Positions 44,233 to 53,616 are shown, counted from the stretch's first letter. The stretch is DNA of 64,000 bases from Mesorhizobium sp. NZP2298 (GCF_013170825.1 NZ_CP033365.1:1178001-1242000); one strand, 5' to 3'. Program-made: numbers and translations. Notes: generated by a model from the sequence alone, not told the origin.

Positions 44233-44572
44233 TCCCGCCGACAGCAGTGCCCCCATCGATCCCATCGTCGCGGTGTTCCTGATCCTGTGGGCGACGCTGT
44301 TCTTCGGCGGCCTGGCCATGGCATTCCTGCCGCCGATGTTCGGCACGAAACTGTCGCCGGGCGTGTATAGATGGCTGGGCATGACGTTTCGTTACGGCCG
44401 GGGGCCAAGCGGATCATCCTCGGGCTCCAGGGGCTGGACAACGGGTTCGTCAGGCGGCGGCTGGTCGTCGGGAAGCTCCAGCAGTGGCTGGTCGTCCGGG
44501 TCGAGCAGCGGCGGCGGGTTTTCGGGCGGCGGTGGCTCGTCCGGTGGTGGCGGTTCTTCAGGAAGCTGGTGA
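43679..44572 (+). CDS. TPM-domain (YgcG-like) protein, tandem copy 2
   Basis: A 297-residue homologue of the preceding protein. It has its own N-terminus (MTTRTIGTPRPGFLSP, then a signal helix ending AFA), a TPM domain nearly identical to copy 1, a different transmembrane segment (VAVFLILWATLFFGGLAMAF) and a longer Gly/Ser/Trp-rich tail ending SSGSW. ATG lies 4 bp after the upstream stop. The low-complexity tail is probably extracytoplasmic and disordered. Confidence 0.87.
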   Translation: MTTRTIGTPRPGFLSPAIHAVLTALALLLSCLAAFAADLPALTGRVVDNAGIIDASTKAALTQKLADFETKGSDQIVVATIPSLDGEEIEPYANRLFRFWKLGQAKENNGVLLLVAPNDRKMRIEVGYGLEGTLTDLHTKLIIENDMVPAFRAGDFSGGISKAVDDMVMVLEGNPEELEARGKRNPADSSAPIDPIVAVFLILWATLFFGGLAMAFLPPMFGTKLSPGVYRWLGMTFRYGRGPSGSSSGSRGWTTGSSGGGWSSGSSSSGWSSGSSSGGGFSGGGGSSGGGGSSGSW

Positions 44573-44576
44573 GACA

Positions 44577-45215
44577 ATGGCAACACGACCGATCAGCCCG
44601 CAGGATCATGAGCGCATTGCCGATGCGATCCGCGCCGCCGAGGCCAGAACCGATGGCGAGATCTACTGCGTCATCGCGCGCGCCAGCGACGGCTATTTCG
44701 CCCCCGCCGCCCTGATGGCGACGCTTGGCATGCTGGTCGTCAGCCTTGCTGTCGCCTATGGCCTCGAGGCATGGTGGCTGACCATCCGCCTGCCGCATTT
44801 CGTCATCGCCGAGCTTTTGGCGCTTGTCTGCGTGCTGGCCCTGCTGTGGGCATTGCCCGGCCTGCGCATCCATATGGTGCCGCGGCGGCTGCGCTATCGC
44901 GCGGCGCACGACAATGCGATCAAGCAGTTCCTCGCCCGCAACGTCCACCGCACCACGGCGCGCACCGGCGTGCTGATCTTCGTCTCGATCGCCGAACGTT
45001 ATGCCGAGGTGGTCGCCGATTCGGGCATCGACGCCAAGGTCGGCCAGCATGTCTGGGATGGTGTGGTGCGCGATCTCACGGCGCACGCCGGCGACGACCG
45101 GCTTGCCGACGGTTTTGTCAAGTCGATAGAACAGGTGGGCGCGGTGCTGGCCGAGCATTTCCCGGTCACTTCGCTCGATACCAATGAGCTGGACGACCAT
45201 CTGGTCGAAATCTGA
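44577..45215 (+). CDS. TPM-domain membrane protein, third in cluster
   Basis: A 212-residue protein without signal peptide: short N-terminal helix (DHERIADAIRAAEARTDGEI), two transmembrane segments (about 43-65 and 75-95), then a TPM-like soluble domain (ARTGVLIFVSIAERYAEVVA, DGFVKSIEQVGAVLAEHF). The domain order differs from the two preceding proteins. It starts 4 bp after copy 2 stops, so the four genes lemA to here form one operon. Confidence 0.87.
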   Translation: MATRPISPQDHERIADAIRAAEARTDGEIYCVIARASDGYFAPAALMATLGMLVVSLAVAYGLEAWWLTIRLPHFVIAELLALVCVLALLWALPGLRIHMVPRRLRYRAAHDNAIKQFLARNVHRTTARTGVLIFVSIAERYAEVVADSGIDAKVGQHVWDGVVRDLTAHAGDDRLADGFVKSIEQVGAVLAEHFPVTSLDTNELDDHLVEI

Positions 45216-45366
45216 GAGCCTGCCGGCAGCCGCTCCTCACCGATCGGGGCTGTTTCAGGGCGGGTTTTGCCAATGTCAGCAGTGTCAGCGGCGGTTGTGA
45301 GAAAGCGGCCGGCGAGCCGCCCGGACTCTTTGCAATCGGGCCATGCGGGTTTATGGTTAACAAATC

Positions 45367-45873
45367 ATGAATACGCTGACGATCGACATCCGCAAAGCCG
45401 AACCGCGCGACGCTGGCGCCATCGCCGAGGTGCATCTGGAAGCCTGGCGCGGCGCCTATTCCGGCATTATTCCACACCGCACGCTGACATCGATGATCAA
45501 CCGCCGGGGCGCCGACTGGTGGGCGAATGCGATTCGCCGCGCCGCCACCGTTCTGGTGGTTGAAATCGGCGGCACGATCGCCGGCTATGCGACGATCGGC
45601 AAGAACCGCGCCCGGGAGCTCAAGCAGCAAGGCGAGATCTACGAATTGTACCTGCGCCCGGAATATCAGGGCATCGGTCTCGGCCGTCGCCTGTTCGCGG
45701 CAGCCAGGGCGCGTCTTGCCGACCATGGCCTGAAAGGCATGGTGGTATGGGCGCTGGAAGATAACCAGAACGCGTTGGCCTTCTATGCCGGCGCCGGCGG
45801 CCGCGATATCGCCGAGGGTGTCGAAATCTTCGAGCAGAAGGCGCTGAAGAAGGTCGCCTTCGTCTGGGAGTGA
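45367..45873 (+). CDS. GNAT-family N-acetyltransferase
   Basis: A 168-residue acetyltransferase. Motif A for acetyl-CoA binding is LRPEYQGIGLGRRLFAAAR; the preceding strand GYATIGKNRARE and the late VWALEDNQNALAFYAGAG are also typical. N-terminus IRKAEPRDAGAIAEVHLEAW. The acceptor (amino acid, small amine or protein N-terminus) is unknown. Stand-alone gene with a promoter presumably in the 150 bp upstream. Confidence 0.9.
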   Translation: MNTLTIDIRKAEPRDAGAIAEVHLEAWRGAYSGIIPHRTLTSMINRRGADWWANAIRRAATVLVVEIGGTIAGYATIGKNRARELKQQGEIYELYLRPEYQGIGLGRRLFAAARARLADHGLKGMVVWALEDNQNALAFYAGAGGRDIAEGVEIFEQKALKKVAFVWE

Positions 45874-46074
45874 CCGCCCAGGGATGATTGCGGCAAGCCA
45901 AGCCGGTGCATGGTTCGTATCCCATGCCAAATCACGGCGCTGAAACATCTTGTGCCGATGATTGAACGTGCCGGATGCCGGCGCGTCCCGCCCGACCTTG
46001 GTGAGCACCATTCGCCGCATTGCACCATTCCGCGCCGCCCGCTATCTCCTCCCAATCGAGAGAGGGACAAAGCC

Positions 46075-46608
46075 ATGCGCATTGAAGCCATAGCCATCGG
46101 AAAGAATCCGCCTGAGGATATCAACGTCATCATAGAAGTGCCGATCGGCGGCGAGCCGATCAAGTATGAGATGGACAAGGAGGCCGGCACGTTGTTCGTC
46201 GACCGCTTCCTGCACACCTCGATGCGCTACCCCGGCAATTACGGCTTCGTACCACACACGCTATCGGGTGACGGCGATCCGATCGACGTACTGGTCTGCA
46301 ACACGCGCGCGCTGGTGCCGGGCTGCGTCATCAATGTCAGGCCGATCGGCGTGCTGGTGATGGAAGACAATGCCGGTCAGGACGAAAAGGTCATCGCCGT
46401 ACCGTCGCCGAAGCTGACGCTGCGCTACGAGAACGTTACCGAGTACACGCATCTGCCCGACATCACGCGCCAGCAGGTGCAGCACTTCTTCGAACACTAC
46501 AAGGATCTCGAGCCCGGCAAATGGGTCAAGATCGAAGGCTGGCACGATTCCAAATATGCCAAGAAGATGATCGTCGAGGCGATCGAACGGGCGAAGAAGA
46601 GCAAGTAA
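46075..46608 (+). CDS. ppa: Inorganic pyrophosphatase
   Basis: Soluble family I pyrophosphatase, 177 residues, hydrolysing the pyrophosphate released by biosynthesis. It has [19 protein letters not shown], the metal-binding signature DGDPIDVLV and [10 protein letters not shown]. The start ATG follows GAGAGAGGGA. The upstream extension of the frame is not supported. A repeat element separates it from the next gene. Confidence 0.95.
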   Translation: MRIEAIAIGKNPPEDINVIIEVPIGGEPIKYEMDKEAGTLFVDRFLHTSMRYPGNYGFVPHTLSGDGDPIDVLVCNTRALVPGCVINVRPIGVLVMEDNAGQDEKVIAVPSPKLTLRYENVTEYTHLPDITRQQVQHFFEHYKDLEPGKWVKIEGWHDSKYAKKMIVEAIERAKKSK

Positions 46609-46653
46609 TGCCGAACCTCGCACGGCCTAGGTAGATTTGGCGAAGCCTCTCAG

Positions 46654-46842
46654 CTTCGTCATACCAGGGGGGAGCAGCCGCGAAGCGGCGTCGCGGAGAC
46701 CCTGTATCCATGCCGTGACACCGGGTGAAGTGCGGGGCGGAACAGAATTCCGCACCGTTGCGGCGGTGTTGATGTCGCGGCATGGATCCCGGGATCTGCG
46801 CCGCGTCGCTGCGCTCCTTGCTCCGCCCCAGGATGACGAAGT
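46654..46842. repeat. Inverted-repeat intergenic element with TTCGTCAT ends
   Basis: Left end CTTCGTCATACCAGGGG and right end the inverted CCCAGGATGACGAAG. Inner blocks CCATGCCGTGACA and TGTCGCGGCATGG are also inverted. The arms are about 65-70 bp and degenerate. It has the look of a dispersed rhizobial MITE; the element carries no open frame of note. Confidence 0.7.
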
Positions 46843-46872
46843 GACGGGCGCTGCAGCCAATCTCCAACGTGC

Positions 46873-47475
46873 CTAATTATCCACTCGGCCGAAGGGCGGC
46901 ACATTGCCGATGGCGGTGTGCCGGTCCTTGCCGCAGGCAAAGGTGCGCGCCTTCTCGTCGGCGAGTTTTCGCGCCTGATCGTTGGCTTGCGGGTTACCGC
47001 TGGCCAGGACAAGGCCGACCGTGCAGCTTTCTCGCGCGTCCATCTGGCCGACCTTGGCGACGAGCAGCACCTCGATCGACTTGTTCTCGTCCTCGCCATT
47101 GCTGATTGTGCGGCGGTGGATGACCGCGAAGGGCACGGCCTTGTCGCCATTGGTTTCGATGCGCCATTCGATCTTGGCTCCAGATGAATTGAAGCCAGAA
47201 AAACTCTCCCAGGCGGACGTCATGTCGCCGCCCGGCGGAAAACCGTAAAACAGCGATTCGCGGGCGTCGTCATAGGCGATCAGCACGGGATAGCCGCGGT
47301 AGCCCGAGCAGGCGAGATCGGCCCAGTCGCCATCGCCTTCCTCGGCCTGTGCGTAGGTCACGCAGTCTTTCTTCCAGTCGAGGTCGGTGTAGGCGCTGGA
47401 AATGTCGCCGGCATGGGCCGCCTGGCAGAGACCGGCGAGGGCAAGCGGGATCAGAACGGCACGCATGACGGACAT
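46873..47475 (-). CDS. Exported hypothetical protein (200 aa)
   Basis: Signal peptide MSVMRAVLIPLALAGLCQ-AAHA, then a soluble domain with paired cysteines: DCVTYAQAEE, LACSGYRGYPVLI, SCTVGLV and FACGKDR, four in total and so possibly two disulfides. Also DARESLFYGFPPGGDMTSAWESF. No known family recognised. It is likely periplasmic. Transcribed in the same direction as the TetR gene located upstream of it. Confidence 0.75.
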   Translation of the reverse strand: MSVMRAVLIPLALAGLCQAAHAGDISSAYTDLDWKKDCVTYAQAEEGDGDWADLACSGYRGYPVLIAYDDARESLFYGFPPGGDMTSAWESFSGFNSSGAKIEWRIETNGDKAVPFAVIHRRTISNGEDENKSIEVLLVAKVGQMDARESCTVGLVLASGNPQANDQARKLADEKARTFACGKDRHTAIGNVPPFGRVDN

Positions 47476-47510
47476 CTCCGGTTCGGGCCGGAGCAGCGTA
47501 CCGCCAATCG

Positions 47511-48131
47511 CTATTTCTTCAAGCTCGCTTCGATCAGCAGATCGGCGTTGCGGGCAACCGACTGTGCGGGACCGCCGAGCCCGAACAGCTGGCCGCTGAT
47601 ATAGGCGCCCTCGATCAACAGCAGCAGGCCGTCACCCAGCGTGTCGGCATCTTCCGCCCCCATCGCGGCGGCCATGGCACGCAGCCGGCGACGCAGTTCC
47701 TGCTTGTTGGCCTCGCTGACGACGCGGGCCGGATGGCTGTGTTCGGGATATTCGACCGCAGCATTGGTCATGCCGCAGCCGCGATAGTCGGCCACTTGCG
47801 TGCGCTTGCCGATGCGGGTCAGGAACGCCTTGATCTGCGCGCGCGGATCACCGGGATGGGCGTTCACCGCCTCGTCCCAGCGCTCCCAGTATTCAAGATC
47901 GTATTGCCGGAGATAGGAAGCGGCCAATTCGTCCTTGGAAGGAAAGCTGCGGTAGAGGCTGGGCTTGGTGACGCCGGCGCGCTTGACGATCTCGTCGACG
48001 CCGATCGCGCGGATGCCGCGCCGGTAGAACAGGTCATAGGCGACGTCGAGGATCTTCTTGGCGGCCTTGGGTGGCGCCGATGCATGACCTTCGCTGATGG
48101 TCAGTTCAATATTTTTGTCGGTTGGCATCAT
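47511..48131 (-). CDS. TetR-family repressor
   Basis: A 206-residue regulator: the N-terminal TetR helix-turn-helix has ILDVAYDLFYRRGIRAIGVD and AGVTKPSLYRSFPSKDEL, followed by a helical ligand domain. Two ATG codons are adjacent; I used the first. It is divergent from an MFS transporter gene, with two operator-like repeats over that gene's promoter, the classic arrangement of a drug- or solute-responsive exporter system. Confidence 0.9.
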   Translation of the reverse strand: MMPTDKNIELTISEGHASAPPKAAKKILDVAYDLFYRRGIRAIGVDEIVKRAGVTKPSLYRSFPSKDELAASYLRQYDLEYWERWDEAVNAHPGDPRAQIKAFLTRIGKRTQVADYRGCGMTNAAVEYPEHSHPARVVSEANKQELRRRLRAMAAAMGAEDADTLGDGLLLLIEGAYISGQLFGLGGPAQSVARNADLLIEASLKK

Positions 48132-48140
48132 GTGACTCGA

Positions 48141-48201
48141 TTGACGTGTTACCGATCGGTACGTATACATGCTCCCGTCCTGCAACGTACCGGTCAGTAA
48201 C
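48141..48201 (+). promoter_or_regulatory. Promoter and paired TetR-type operators of MFS gene
   Basis: -35 TTGACG (48141-48146), 17-nt spacer, -10 TATACA (48164-48169). Operator 1 (48148-48164) contains the perfect palindrome TACCGATCGGTA and fills the spacer. Operator 2 (48185-48201) is the inverted copy, matching at 15 of 17 positions, and ends right at the MFS start codon. TetR binding here would block RNA polymerase. Confidence 0.8.
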
Positions 48202-49485
48202 ATGGTAGCTCAATCCCGTCCCTTTGGCCAGCGCTACGCTTTCGTCGTGGTCGGCGTCATCTTCCTCTGCCTGCTGGTCGCCGCAGGGCTTCGTTCGGCA
48301 CCGTCGGTCATGATGCTGCCGCTCGAGAACAGCTTCGGCTGGCGGCGCGACGTCATCTCGCTGGCCGCAGGCGTCGGCATCCTGCTCTATGGTCTGACCG
48401 GTCCGTTCGCCGCCGCGCTCATGGAAAGGATCGGGTTGCGCCGCACGCTGCTTGCCTCGCTGGTGATCATGTCGGGCTCGACGGCACTCAGCCTGCTGAT
48501 GACCAAGCCCTGGCATCTCTTCATCACGTGGGGCGTCTTCTCCGGCATTGGCTCCGGCGCCGTCGCCAGCGTGCTTGGCGCCACCATCGTCAATCGCTGG
48601 TTTAAGACCAATCGCGGTCTCGTCATGGGGTTGATGTCGGCCTCCAGCGCGTCGGGCATGCTGGTGTTCCTGCCGCTGATCGCTGCGTTAGCGCAATCGG
48701 GTGGCTGGCAGCCGGTTGCCATTGCGGTCGCGATCGCCACGGCGGCCATGATACCGCTGGTCTGGCTGCTGGTGCCGGAGCGGCCAGCCTCGATCGGCAT
48801 GGTGCGTTATGGCGCCGAGGCCGATGACGTGCCGCCGACATCGCTGGCATCGCAAGGCAATTTCCTGGCGCATACGCTGAACACGCTGCGCCGCGCCGCT
48901 GGCACAAGGGTGTTCTGGTATCTGTTCGCCACCTTTTTCGTCTGCGGCTTCACCACCAACGGCCTAGTCGGCACGCATCTGATCGCCTTCTGTGGCGACA
49001 TGGGCATCGGCGAGGTGCAGGCGGCCGGTCTGTTGTCGATGATGGGCATTTTCGACCTGATCGGTACGACGCTGTCGGGCTGGCTCACCGACCGTTTCGA
49101 CCCGCGCAAGCTGCTCGGCGTCTACTATGCCATTCGCGGCCTGTCGCTGATCTATCTGCCCTATTCCGGCTTCTCGGCGACCAGCCTGATCATCTTCGCG
49201 GTGCTCTACGGCCTCGACTGGATCGCCACCGTGCCGCCGACGCTTAGGCTCGCCAACGAGGCGTTCGGCGACCGCAGCGGGCCGATCGTGTTCGGCTGGA
49301 TCGTTGCCGGCCACCAGGTGGGTGCGGCCACGGCGGCCGCCTTCGGTGGCACCATGCGCGAGCTTCAGGGCAATTACGAACTGGCCTTCCTGATCGCCGG
49401 CATGACGGCAATAGCCGCCGCCTGTATCTCGCTGCTGATCAACACCAGCCGACCGGCGTTCGATCCGGAACCGCAGGCCGCTTGA
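48202..49485 (+). CDS. MFS transporter under TetR control
   Basis: Major facilitator of about 427 residues with 12 predicted helices, beginning YAFVVVGVIFLCLLVAAGLR, with the loop-2 region GLTGPFAAALMERIGLRRT and the second-half loop SGWLTDRFDPRKLLG. The general pattern resembles monocarboxylate/oxalate-formate-type MFS proteins. The ATG was chosen because the earlier in-frame ATG lies within the -10 box. No Shine-Dalgarno site is seen, as operator 2 occupies that place. Substrate unknown. Confidence 0.88.
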   Translation: MVAQSRPFGQRYAFVVVGVIFLCLLVAAGLRSAPSVMMLPLENSFGWRRDVISLAAGVGILLYGLTGPFAAALMERIGLRRTLLASLVIMSGSTALSLLMTKPWHLFITWGVFSGIGSGAVASVLGATIVNRWFKTNRGLVMGLMSASSASGMLVFLPLIAALAQSGGWQPVAIAVAIATAAMIPLVWLLVPERPASIGMVRYGAEADDVPPTSLASQGNFLAHTLNTLRRAAGTRVFWYLFATFFVCGFTTNGLVGTHLIAFCGDMGIGEVQAAGLLSMMGIFDLIGTTLSGWLTDRFDPRKLLGVYYAIRGLSLIYLPYSGFSATSLIIFAVLYGLDWIATVPPTLRLANEAFGDRSGPIVFGWIVAGHQVGAATAAAFGGTMRELQGNYELAFLIAGMTAIAAACISLLINTSRPAFDPEPQAA

Positions 49486-49510
49486 GGCGGGCTAGATGAA
49501 ATTACGATCG

Positions 49511-49540
49511 AAGGCGATCTAACGGGAGTCAGGTCGCCTT
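49511..49540 (+). terminator. Rho-independent-like terminator after MFS gene
   Basis: Stem AAGGCGATC / GGTCGCCTT (9 bp with one G-U pair), 12-nt loop, followed by a short T-containing run (TTTCCGTTT). Confidence 0.65.
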
Positions 49541-49598
49541 TCCGTTTGAGGGAGCGTCAACGATTGCTGCCGTTAAACGGCAAGCGGGCCGAAGAGAA

Positions 49599-49880
49599 TC
49601 AGTCCGGGTAGCAGACCATCGGAATATTCGGCCACACGGCACTGTCGCAGTTGGCGCTGGCTTGTCTCTGCTTGAAGGCGGTGCTGACCGGTCCCGTCAC
49701 CACCGGGTCAACGCCATCAGGCGCATCGGCAAAGATCTGCTCGGCCGTCTGGGTGTCGGACTGTGTAACAGCGCGCGCACCCTTCTGCGTCGCGGCCGAC
49801 TGCGCGGCATTGGCCGCCAGCAGCATGGCAAAGGCCGCGGATGCGATGAGCGGCCAAAAACGATTGAGTTTATCGGTCAT
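49599..49880 (-). CDS. Small exported hypothetical protein (93 aa)
   Basis: N-terminal signal peptide (FWPLIASAAFAMLLAANAAQSA), then a Thr/Gln-rich stretch and a C-terminal pair of cysteines (ASANCDSAVWPNIPMVCYPD) likely to form a disulfide. The tail has the style of small Rhizobiales secreted proteins of unknown role. Convergent with the MFS gene; the typA gene starts on the other strand 197 bp beyond its start. Confidence 0.7.
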   Translation of the reverse strand: MTDKLNRFWPLIASAAFAMLLAANAAQSAATQKGARAVTQSDTQTAEQIFADAPDGVDPVVTGPVSTAFKQRQASANCDSAVWPNIPMVCYPD

Positions 49881-50077
49881 GATGGTCGAACTGTCCGGGC
49901 CCTGAAAAGGTTCCCGCCTTGGTTAACAAAATCATCTCACACGCAGATGCTTAAGATTTGATGAGTATTTGGTGTCGCGCGTCCTCTTTCGCAAATGCGA
50001 AAAACCCTGTATGAGCCGCGCAACCGAAAGAGGCGGCGCCTTTGGCCTGCTGCCTGCAACGCTCCCGAGACCAGAAC

Positions 50078-51907
50078 ATGAAACTCCGTAATATCGCGAT
50101 TATCGCGCACGTCGACCATGGAAAGACAACCCTTGTCGACCAGCTTTTGAAGCAGTCCGGCTCCTTCCGCGACAATCAGCGCGTCGCCGAGCGCGCCATG
50201 GATTCCAACGACCTCGAAAAGGAACGCGGCATCACCATCCTGGCCAAGGCGACCTCGGTCGACTGGAAGGACACTCGCATCAACATCGTCGACACCCCCG
50301 GCCACGCCGATTTCGGCGGCGAGGTCGAGCGCATCCTGTCGATGGTGGATTCGGCCATCGTGCTGGTCGATGCCGCCGAGGGTCCGATGCCGCAGACCAA
50401 GTTCGTCGTCGGCAAGGCGCTGAAGGTCGGGCTGAAGCCGATCGTCGTCATCAACAAGATCGACCGCCCGGACGCTCGTCATGTCGAGGTGGTCAACGAG
50501 GTGTTCGACCTGTTCGCCGCGCTCGACGCCACCGATGAGCAGCTCGATTTCCCGATTCTCTATGGTTCTGGCCGTGACGGCTGGGTTTCGGAAAATCCGG
50601 AGGGCCCGAAGGACCAGCAGCTGGCGCCGCTGTTCGACCTCATCGTCAAGCATGTGCCGGCGCCGACCGTTCATCCCGGCCCGTTCCGCATGATCGGCAC
50701 CATCCTGGAAGCCAACCCTTTCCTCGGCCGCATCATCACCGGCCGTATCGAATCCGGCACGCTGAAGGCCAACCAGGCGGTCAAGGTGCTCCACCATGAC
50801 GGCACCCAGATCGAAACCGGCCGTATCTCGAAGATCCTGGCTTTCCGCGGCCTCGAGCGCCAGCCGATCGAGGAGGCCCAGGCGGGCGACATCGTCGCCA
50901 TCGCCGGCCTGTCGAAGGGCACCGTCGCCGACACGTTCTGCGACCTGGCGGTGACCGAGGCGCTGCATGCGCAGCCGATCGATCCGCCGACCGTGACCAT
51001 GTCGTTCCTGGTCAATGACAGCCCGCTCGCGGGCACCGAAGGCGACAAGGTGACCAGCCGCGTCATCCGCGATCGCCTGCTGCGCGAGGCGGAAGGCAAT
51101 GTCGCGCTCAAGATCGAGGAATCGCCCGACAAGGATTCGTTCTTCGTCTCCGGCCGTGGCGAATTGCAGCTCGCCGTGCTGATCGAGACCATGCGCCGCG
51201 AAGGCTTCGAGATCGCCGTGTCGCGTCCGCGCGTCGTCATGCAGAAGGGCGAGAACGGCGAATTGCTGGAGCCGGTCGAGGAAGTCGTCATCGACGTCGA
51301 CGAGGAGCATGCCGGCGTCGTCGTGCAGAAGATGTCGGAGCGCAAGGCCGAGATGGTCGAGTTGCGCCCGTCGGGCGGCAACCGCCAGCGCATCGTGTTC
51401 CACGCGCCGACGCGCGGCCTGATCGGCTACCAGTCGGAACTGTTGACCGATACGCGCGGCACCGCCGTGATGAACCGGCTGTTCCATGCCTACGAGCCCT
51501 ACAAGGGCGAACTGCCGGGCCGTACCAACGGCGTGCTGATTTCCAACGAGCAGGGCGAATCGGTCGCCTACGCCATGTGGAACCTGGAAGACCGTGGCCC
51601 GATGGTCATCGACCCGGGCGTCAAGGTCTATCAGGGCATGATCATCGGCATCCATTCCCGCGACAACGACCTCGAAGTGAACGTGCTGAAGGGCAAGAAG
51701 CTGACCAACATCCGCGCCGCCGGCAAGGATGAGGCGGTCAAGCTCACCCCGCCGATCCGCATGACGCTTGAACGCGCGCTGGCCTGGATCCAGGACGACG
51801 AACTGGTCGAGGTGACGCCGAAGACCATCCGCCTGCGCAAGCTCTATCTCGATCCGAACGAACGCAAGCGTTTCGAGAAGTCGGCCAAGGCGGTCGGCGC
51901 GGCGTAA
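50078..51907 (+). CDS. typA: Ribosome-associated translational GTPase TypA/BipA
   Basis: A 609-residue GTPase of the EF-G/LepA superfamily that acts on the ribosome under stress and in subunit assembly. G1 is AHVDHGKTT (10-18), G2 region [10 protein letters not shown]3 [11 protein letters not shown]4 NKIDRPD; the C-terminal part has the EF-G-like domains and a TypA-specific end ([20 protein letters not shown]). [15 protein letters not shown] was chosen; the frame is open slightly upstream. A strong hairpin follows. Confidence 0.96.
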   Translation: MKLRNIAIIAHVDHGKTTLVDQLLKQSGSFRDNQRVAERAMDSNDLEKERGITILAKATSVDWKDTRINIVDTPGHADFGGEVERILSMVDSAIVLVDAAEGPMPQTKFVVGKALKVGLKPIVVINKIDRPDARHVEVVNEVFDLFAALDATDEQLDFPILYGSGRDGWVSENPEGPKDQQLAPLFDLIVKHVPAPTVHPGPFRMIGTILEANPFLGRIITGRIESGTLKANQAVKVLHHDGTQIETGRISKILAFRGLERQPIEEAQAGDIVAIAGLSKGTVADTFCDLAVTEALHAQPIDPPTVTMSFLVNDSPLAGTEGDKVTSRVIRDRLLREAEGNVALKIEESPDKDSFFVSGRGELQLAVLIETMRREGFEIAVSRPRVVMQKGENGELLEPVEEVVIDVDEEHAGVVVQKMSERKAEMVELRPSGGNRQRIVFHAPTRGLIGYQSELLTDTRGTAVMNRLFHAYEPYKGELPGRTNGVLISNEQGESVAYAMWNLEDRGPMVIDPGVKVYQGMIIGIHSRDNDLEVNVLKGKKLTNIRAAGKDEAVKLTPPIRMTLERALAWIQDDELVEVTPKTIRLRKLYLDPNERKRFEKSAKAVGAA

Positions 51908-51927
51908 TTTTTCTTCCGACGATTTCT

Positions 51928-51962
51928 GAGAGGGGCGGAGCATCACGTGCTCCGCCCCTCTC
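51928..51962. terminator. Strong hairpin after typA
   Basis: 15-bp arms GAGAGGGGCGGAGCA / TGCTCCGCCCCTCTC with a 5-nt loop, 20 bp after the typA stop and just before the stop of the convergent DUF1062 gene. No long T-tract; probably ends both transcripts. Confidence 0.75.
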
Positions 51963-51966
51963 TCGT

Positions 51967-52593
51967 TCATCCGCCGGCCGCGCTGATGATCGCTTCGTGA
52001 TCCGGCTCGCCGGCCAGGTCGACGCGGATCGTCATTCCCTGGCGGGCCGGCTTGCGCAAGGCTTTGGCTCCGTCCGGCTCAACGACCAGCCGGCGCCGCT
52101 CCACCAGCGCCTGAAGCCGCGAGCGCGAGATTCCGAGTTCATTGGCAAGCAGACGATCGAGCCGGAGCGATGTCGGCATTTCCAGCCCGAGCCGCAGTTC
52201 CAGGGGCGCCGCGCTTTCCCTGGTACCGCAGAGCAACCGCTTGCGCACCGCAACATCGGCAAACTCCTCGACACGCCCCACCTGGTTGCGCAAGGCGACG
52301 ACATCGAAGGCATGGCGCCGCGCAAGCCCCGGGTCGTTGCTTTCGAGTGCCTGCAGCAGCGCGGGTTCGATGTCGCGGCGATTGCAGCGTTCGAAAATGC
52401 CGAAATTCCAGGAATTGTCGCAATCGACGCAGCGGTAGATCAGCCACACGTCGATGCGCTTGCCGTTGGCGTTGACGCGGAATTTGCCGCTGCAGCGATA
52501 GGCCCTGATACCGCCACAGCGATTGCAGTTGATCAGGGGTTGAGGTGCGATTTCGGGCGTGATCGCCCAGTGGATGCGTAGAGTCGAAAACAT
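51967..52593 (-). CDS. DUF1062 protein with zinc-ribbon and S4-like region
   Basis: A 208-residue protein. Residues C23-x2-C26 (NCNRCGG) and C55-x2-C58 (YRCVDCD) form a four-cysteine zinc ribbon. Residues about 140-175, LRLDRLLANELGISRSRLQALVERRRLVV, resemble an S4 RNA-binding motif. Together they suggest an RNA- or ribosome-associated role, but the DUF1062 family has no proven function. Convergent with typA. Confidence 0.82.
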   Translation of the reverse strand: MFSTLRIHWAITPEIAPQPLINCNRCGGIRAYRCSGKFRVNANGKRIDVWLIYRCVDCDNSWNFGIFERCNRRDIEPALLQALESNDPGLARRHAFDVVALRNQVGRVEEFADVAVRKRLLCGTRESAAPLELRLGLEMPTSLRLDRLLANELGISRSRLQALVERRRLVVEPDGAKALRKPARQGMTIRVDLAGEPDHEAIISAAGG

Positions 52594-52992
52594 GCCGATA
52601 AGCCCTTCCCGTCGGGAAGTTCATCAGGTCGGCAATGTCGAGATGCCCTTGCGGGCGCGGCGTGGCGGTAGGCTGCGGAGATGGTGAAGTCAGGTGTCGT
52701 CGGCGGAAAGCGCGCGACAGCGGTTCAGCAGTGCCAAACCGGTCTCGAACCGCCGCCCAGAAGAACACGTGAACATGAAACAGGCACCGCGGATGCGGTG
52801 CCGTGCGAGTGTGTCGGGGGAGTTGACGAGACCGGCGGTTACTGAGGCAAAGTGAAGCTCGAAATTGTTTCGCGGCGGGTCTTCTAGCGGCGTGACGCCG
52901 CGCCGACAAGCGTCTTTTTTGTCGGCGCTACCGCAGGTCGACCGCTTGCGCTACTGTCAGGCTTCGGAGTCTGTCAGACAGAGATATCGGCC
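52594..52992. other. 400-bp intergenic region with palindromes
   Basis: No convincing gene. A stem GCGCCGACAA / TTGTCGGCGC (52900-52928, loop 9 nt, T-rich) and an adjacent GCGGCGT/ACGCCGC palindrome (about 52887-52901) lie together; they might be a terminator or a small RNA end. Just before the LysE gene a 13-bp palindrome TCTGTC-A-GACAGA (52970-52982) looks like an operator. Confidence 0.4.
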
Positions 52993-53607
52993 ATGCATCT
53001 TACCTCGCTGCTGATTTTTGCCGCCGCCTTGTTCGTCGCCGCCGGTTCGCCTGGCCCGTCGATCGCCGCACTCGTCGCGCGCGTCATCTCGAAGGGCTTT
53101 CGCGACGTGTTTCCGTTCCTGCTCGCCATGTGGATCGGCGAGGGCATCTGGCTGTCGCTGGCGGTGTTCGGGCTGGCCGTGGTGGCACAGACCTTCCACT
53201 TCGCCTTTGTCGTGGTGAAATGGGTCGGTGTCGCCTATCTCGCTTACCTCGCCTGGAAGATGTGGACGGCGCCTGTCGACGCGAAAGAGGGCGAGATGCC
53301 GCGCGAGGATTCGCCGGCGAAGCTGTTTTTCGCGGGCATGGCGGTGACGCTCGGCAACCCCAAGATCATGATGTTCTACCTGGCGCTGCTGCCGACCATC
53401 ATCGACCTGGCGTCGGTCAGCATTGTCGGCTGGGTCGAGCTGACGGCGACCATGGCTGTGGTGCTGATCGCCATCGATCTCGCATGGGTGCTTGCCGCCT
53501 CGCAGGCGCGCAAGCTCTTGAAGAGCAAGCGCGCCATGAAGATCGCCAACCGCGTCAGCGCCACCACGATGGCCGGTGCCGCGGCGGCCATTGCGTCACG
53601 ATCCTGA
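52993..53607 (+). CDS. LysE/RhtB-family amino-acid exporter
   Basis: A 204-residue inner-membrane exporter with six hydrophobic segments. Family blocks: AAGSPGPSIAALVARVISKG near the N-terminus and FFAGMAVTLGNPKIMMFYLALLP in the centre (the N-P-K turn is characteristic). It would export an amino acid or derivative; which one is unknown. Preceded by a perfect 13-bp palindrome that may be an operator. Confidence 0.92.
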   Translation: MHLTSLLIFAAALFVAAGSPGPSIAALVARVISKGFRDVFPFLLAMWIGEGIWLSLAVFGLAVVAQTFHFAFVVVKWVGVAYLAYLAWKMWTAPVDAKEGEMPREDSPAKLFFAGMAVTLGNPKIMMFYLALLPTIIDLASVSIVGWVELTATMAVVLIAIDLAWVLAASQARKLLKSKRAMKIANRVSATTMAGAAAAIASRS

Positions 53608-53616
53608 GGCGAAGCG

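Noticed and set aside
49937..51970. 677-codon open frame opposite typA
   Set aside because: Its translation is His/Asp/Arg-rich and repetitive, the typical antisense shadow of a GC-rich gene, while the plus strand encodes an intact TypA with all G motifs.
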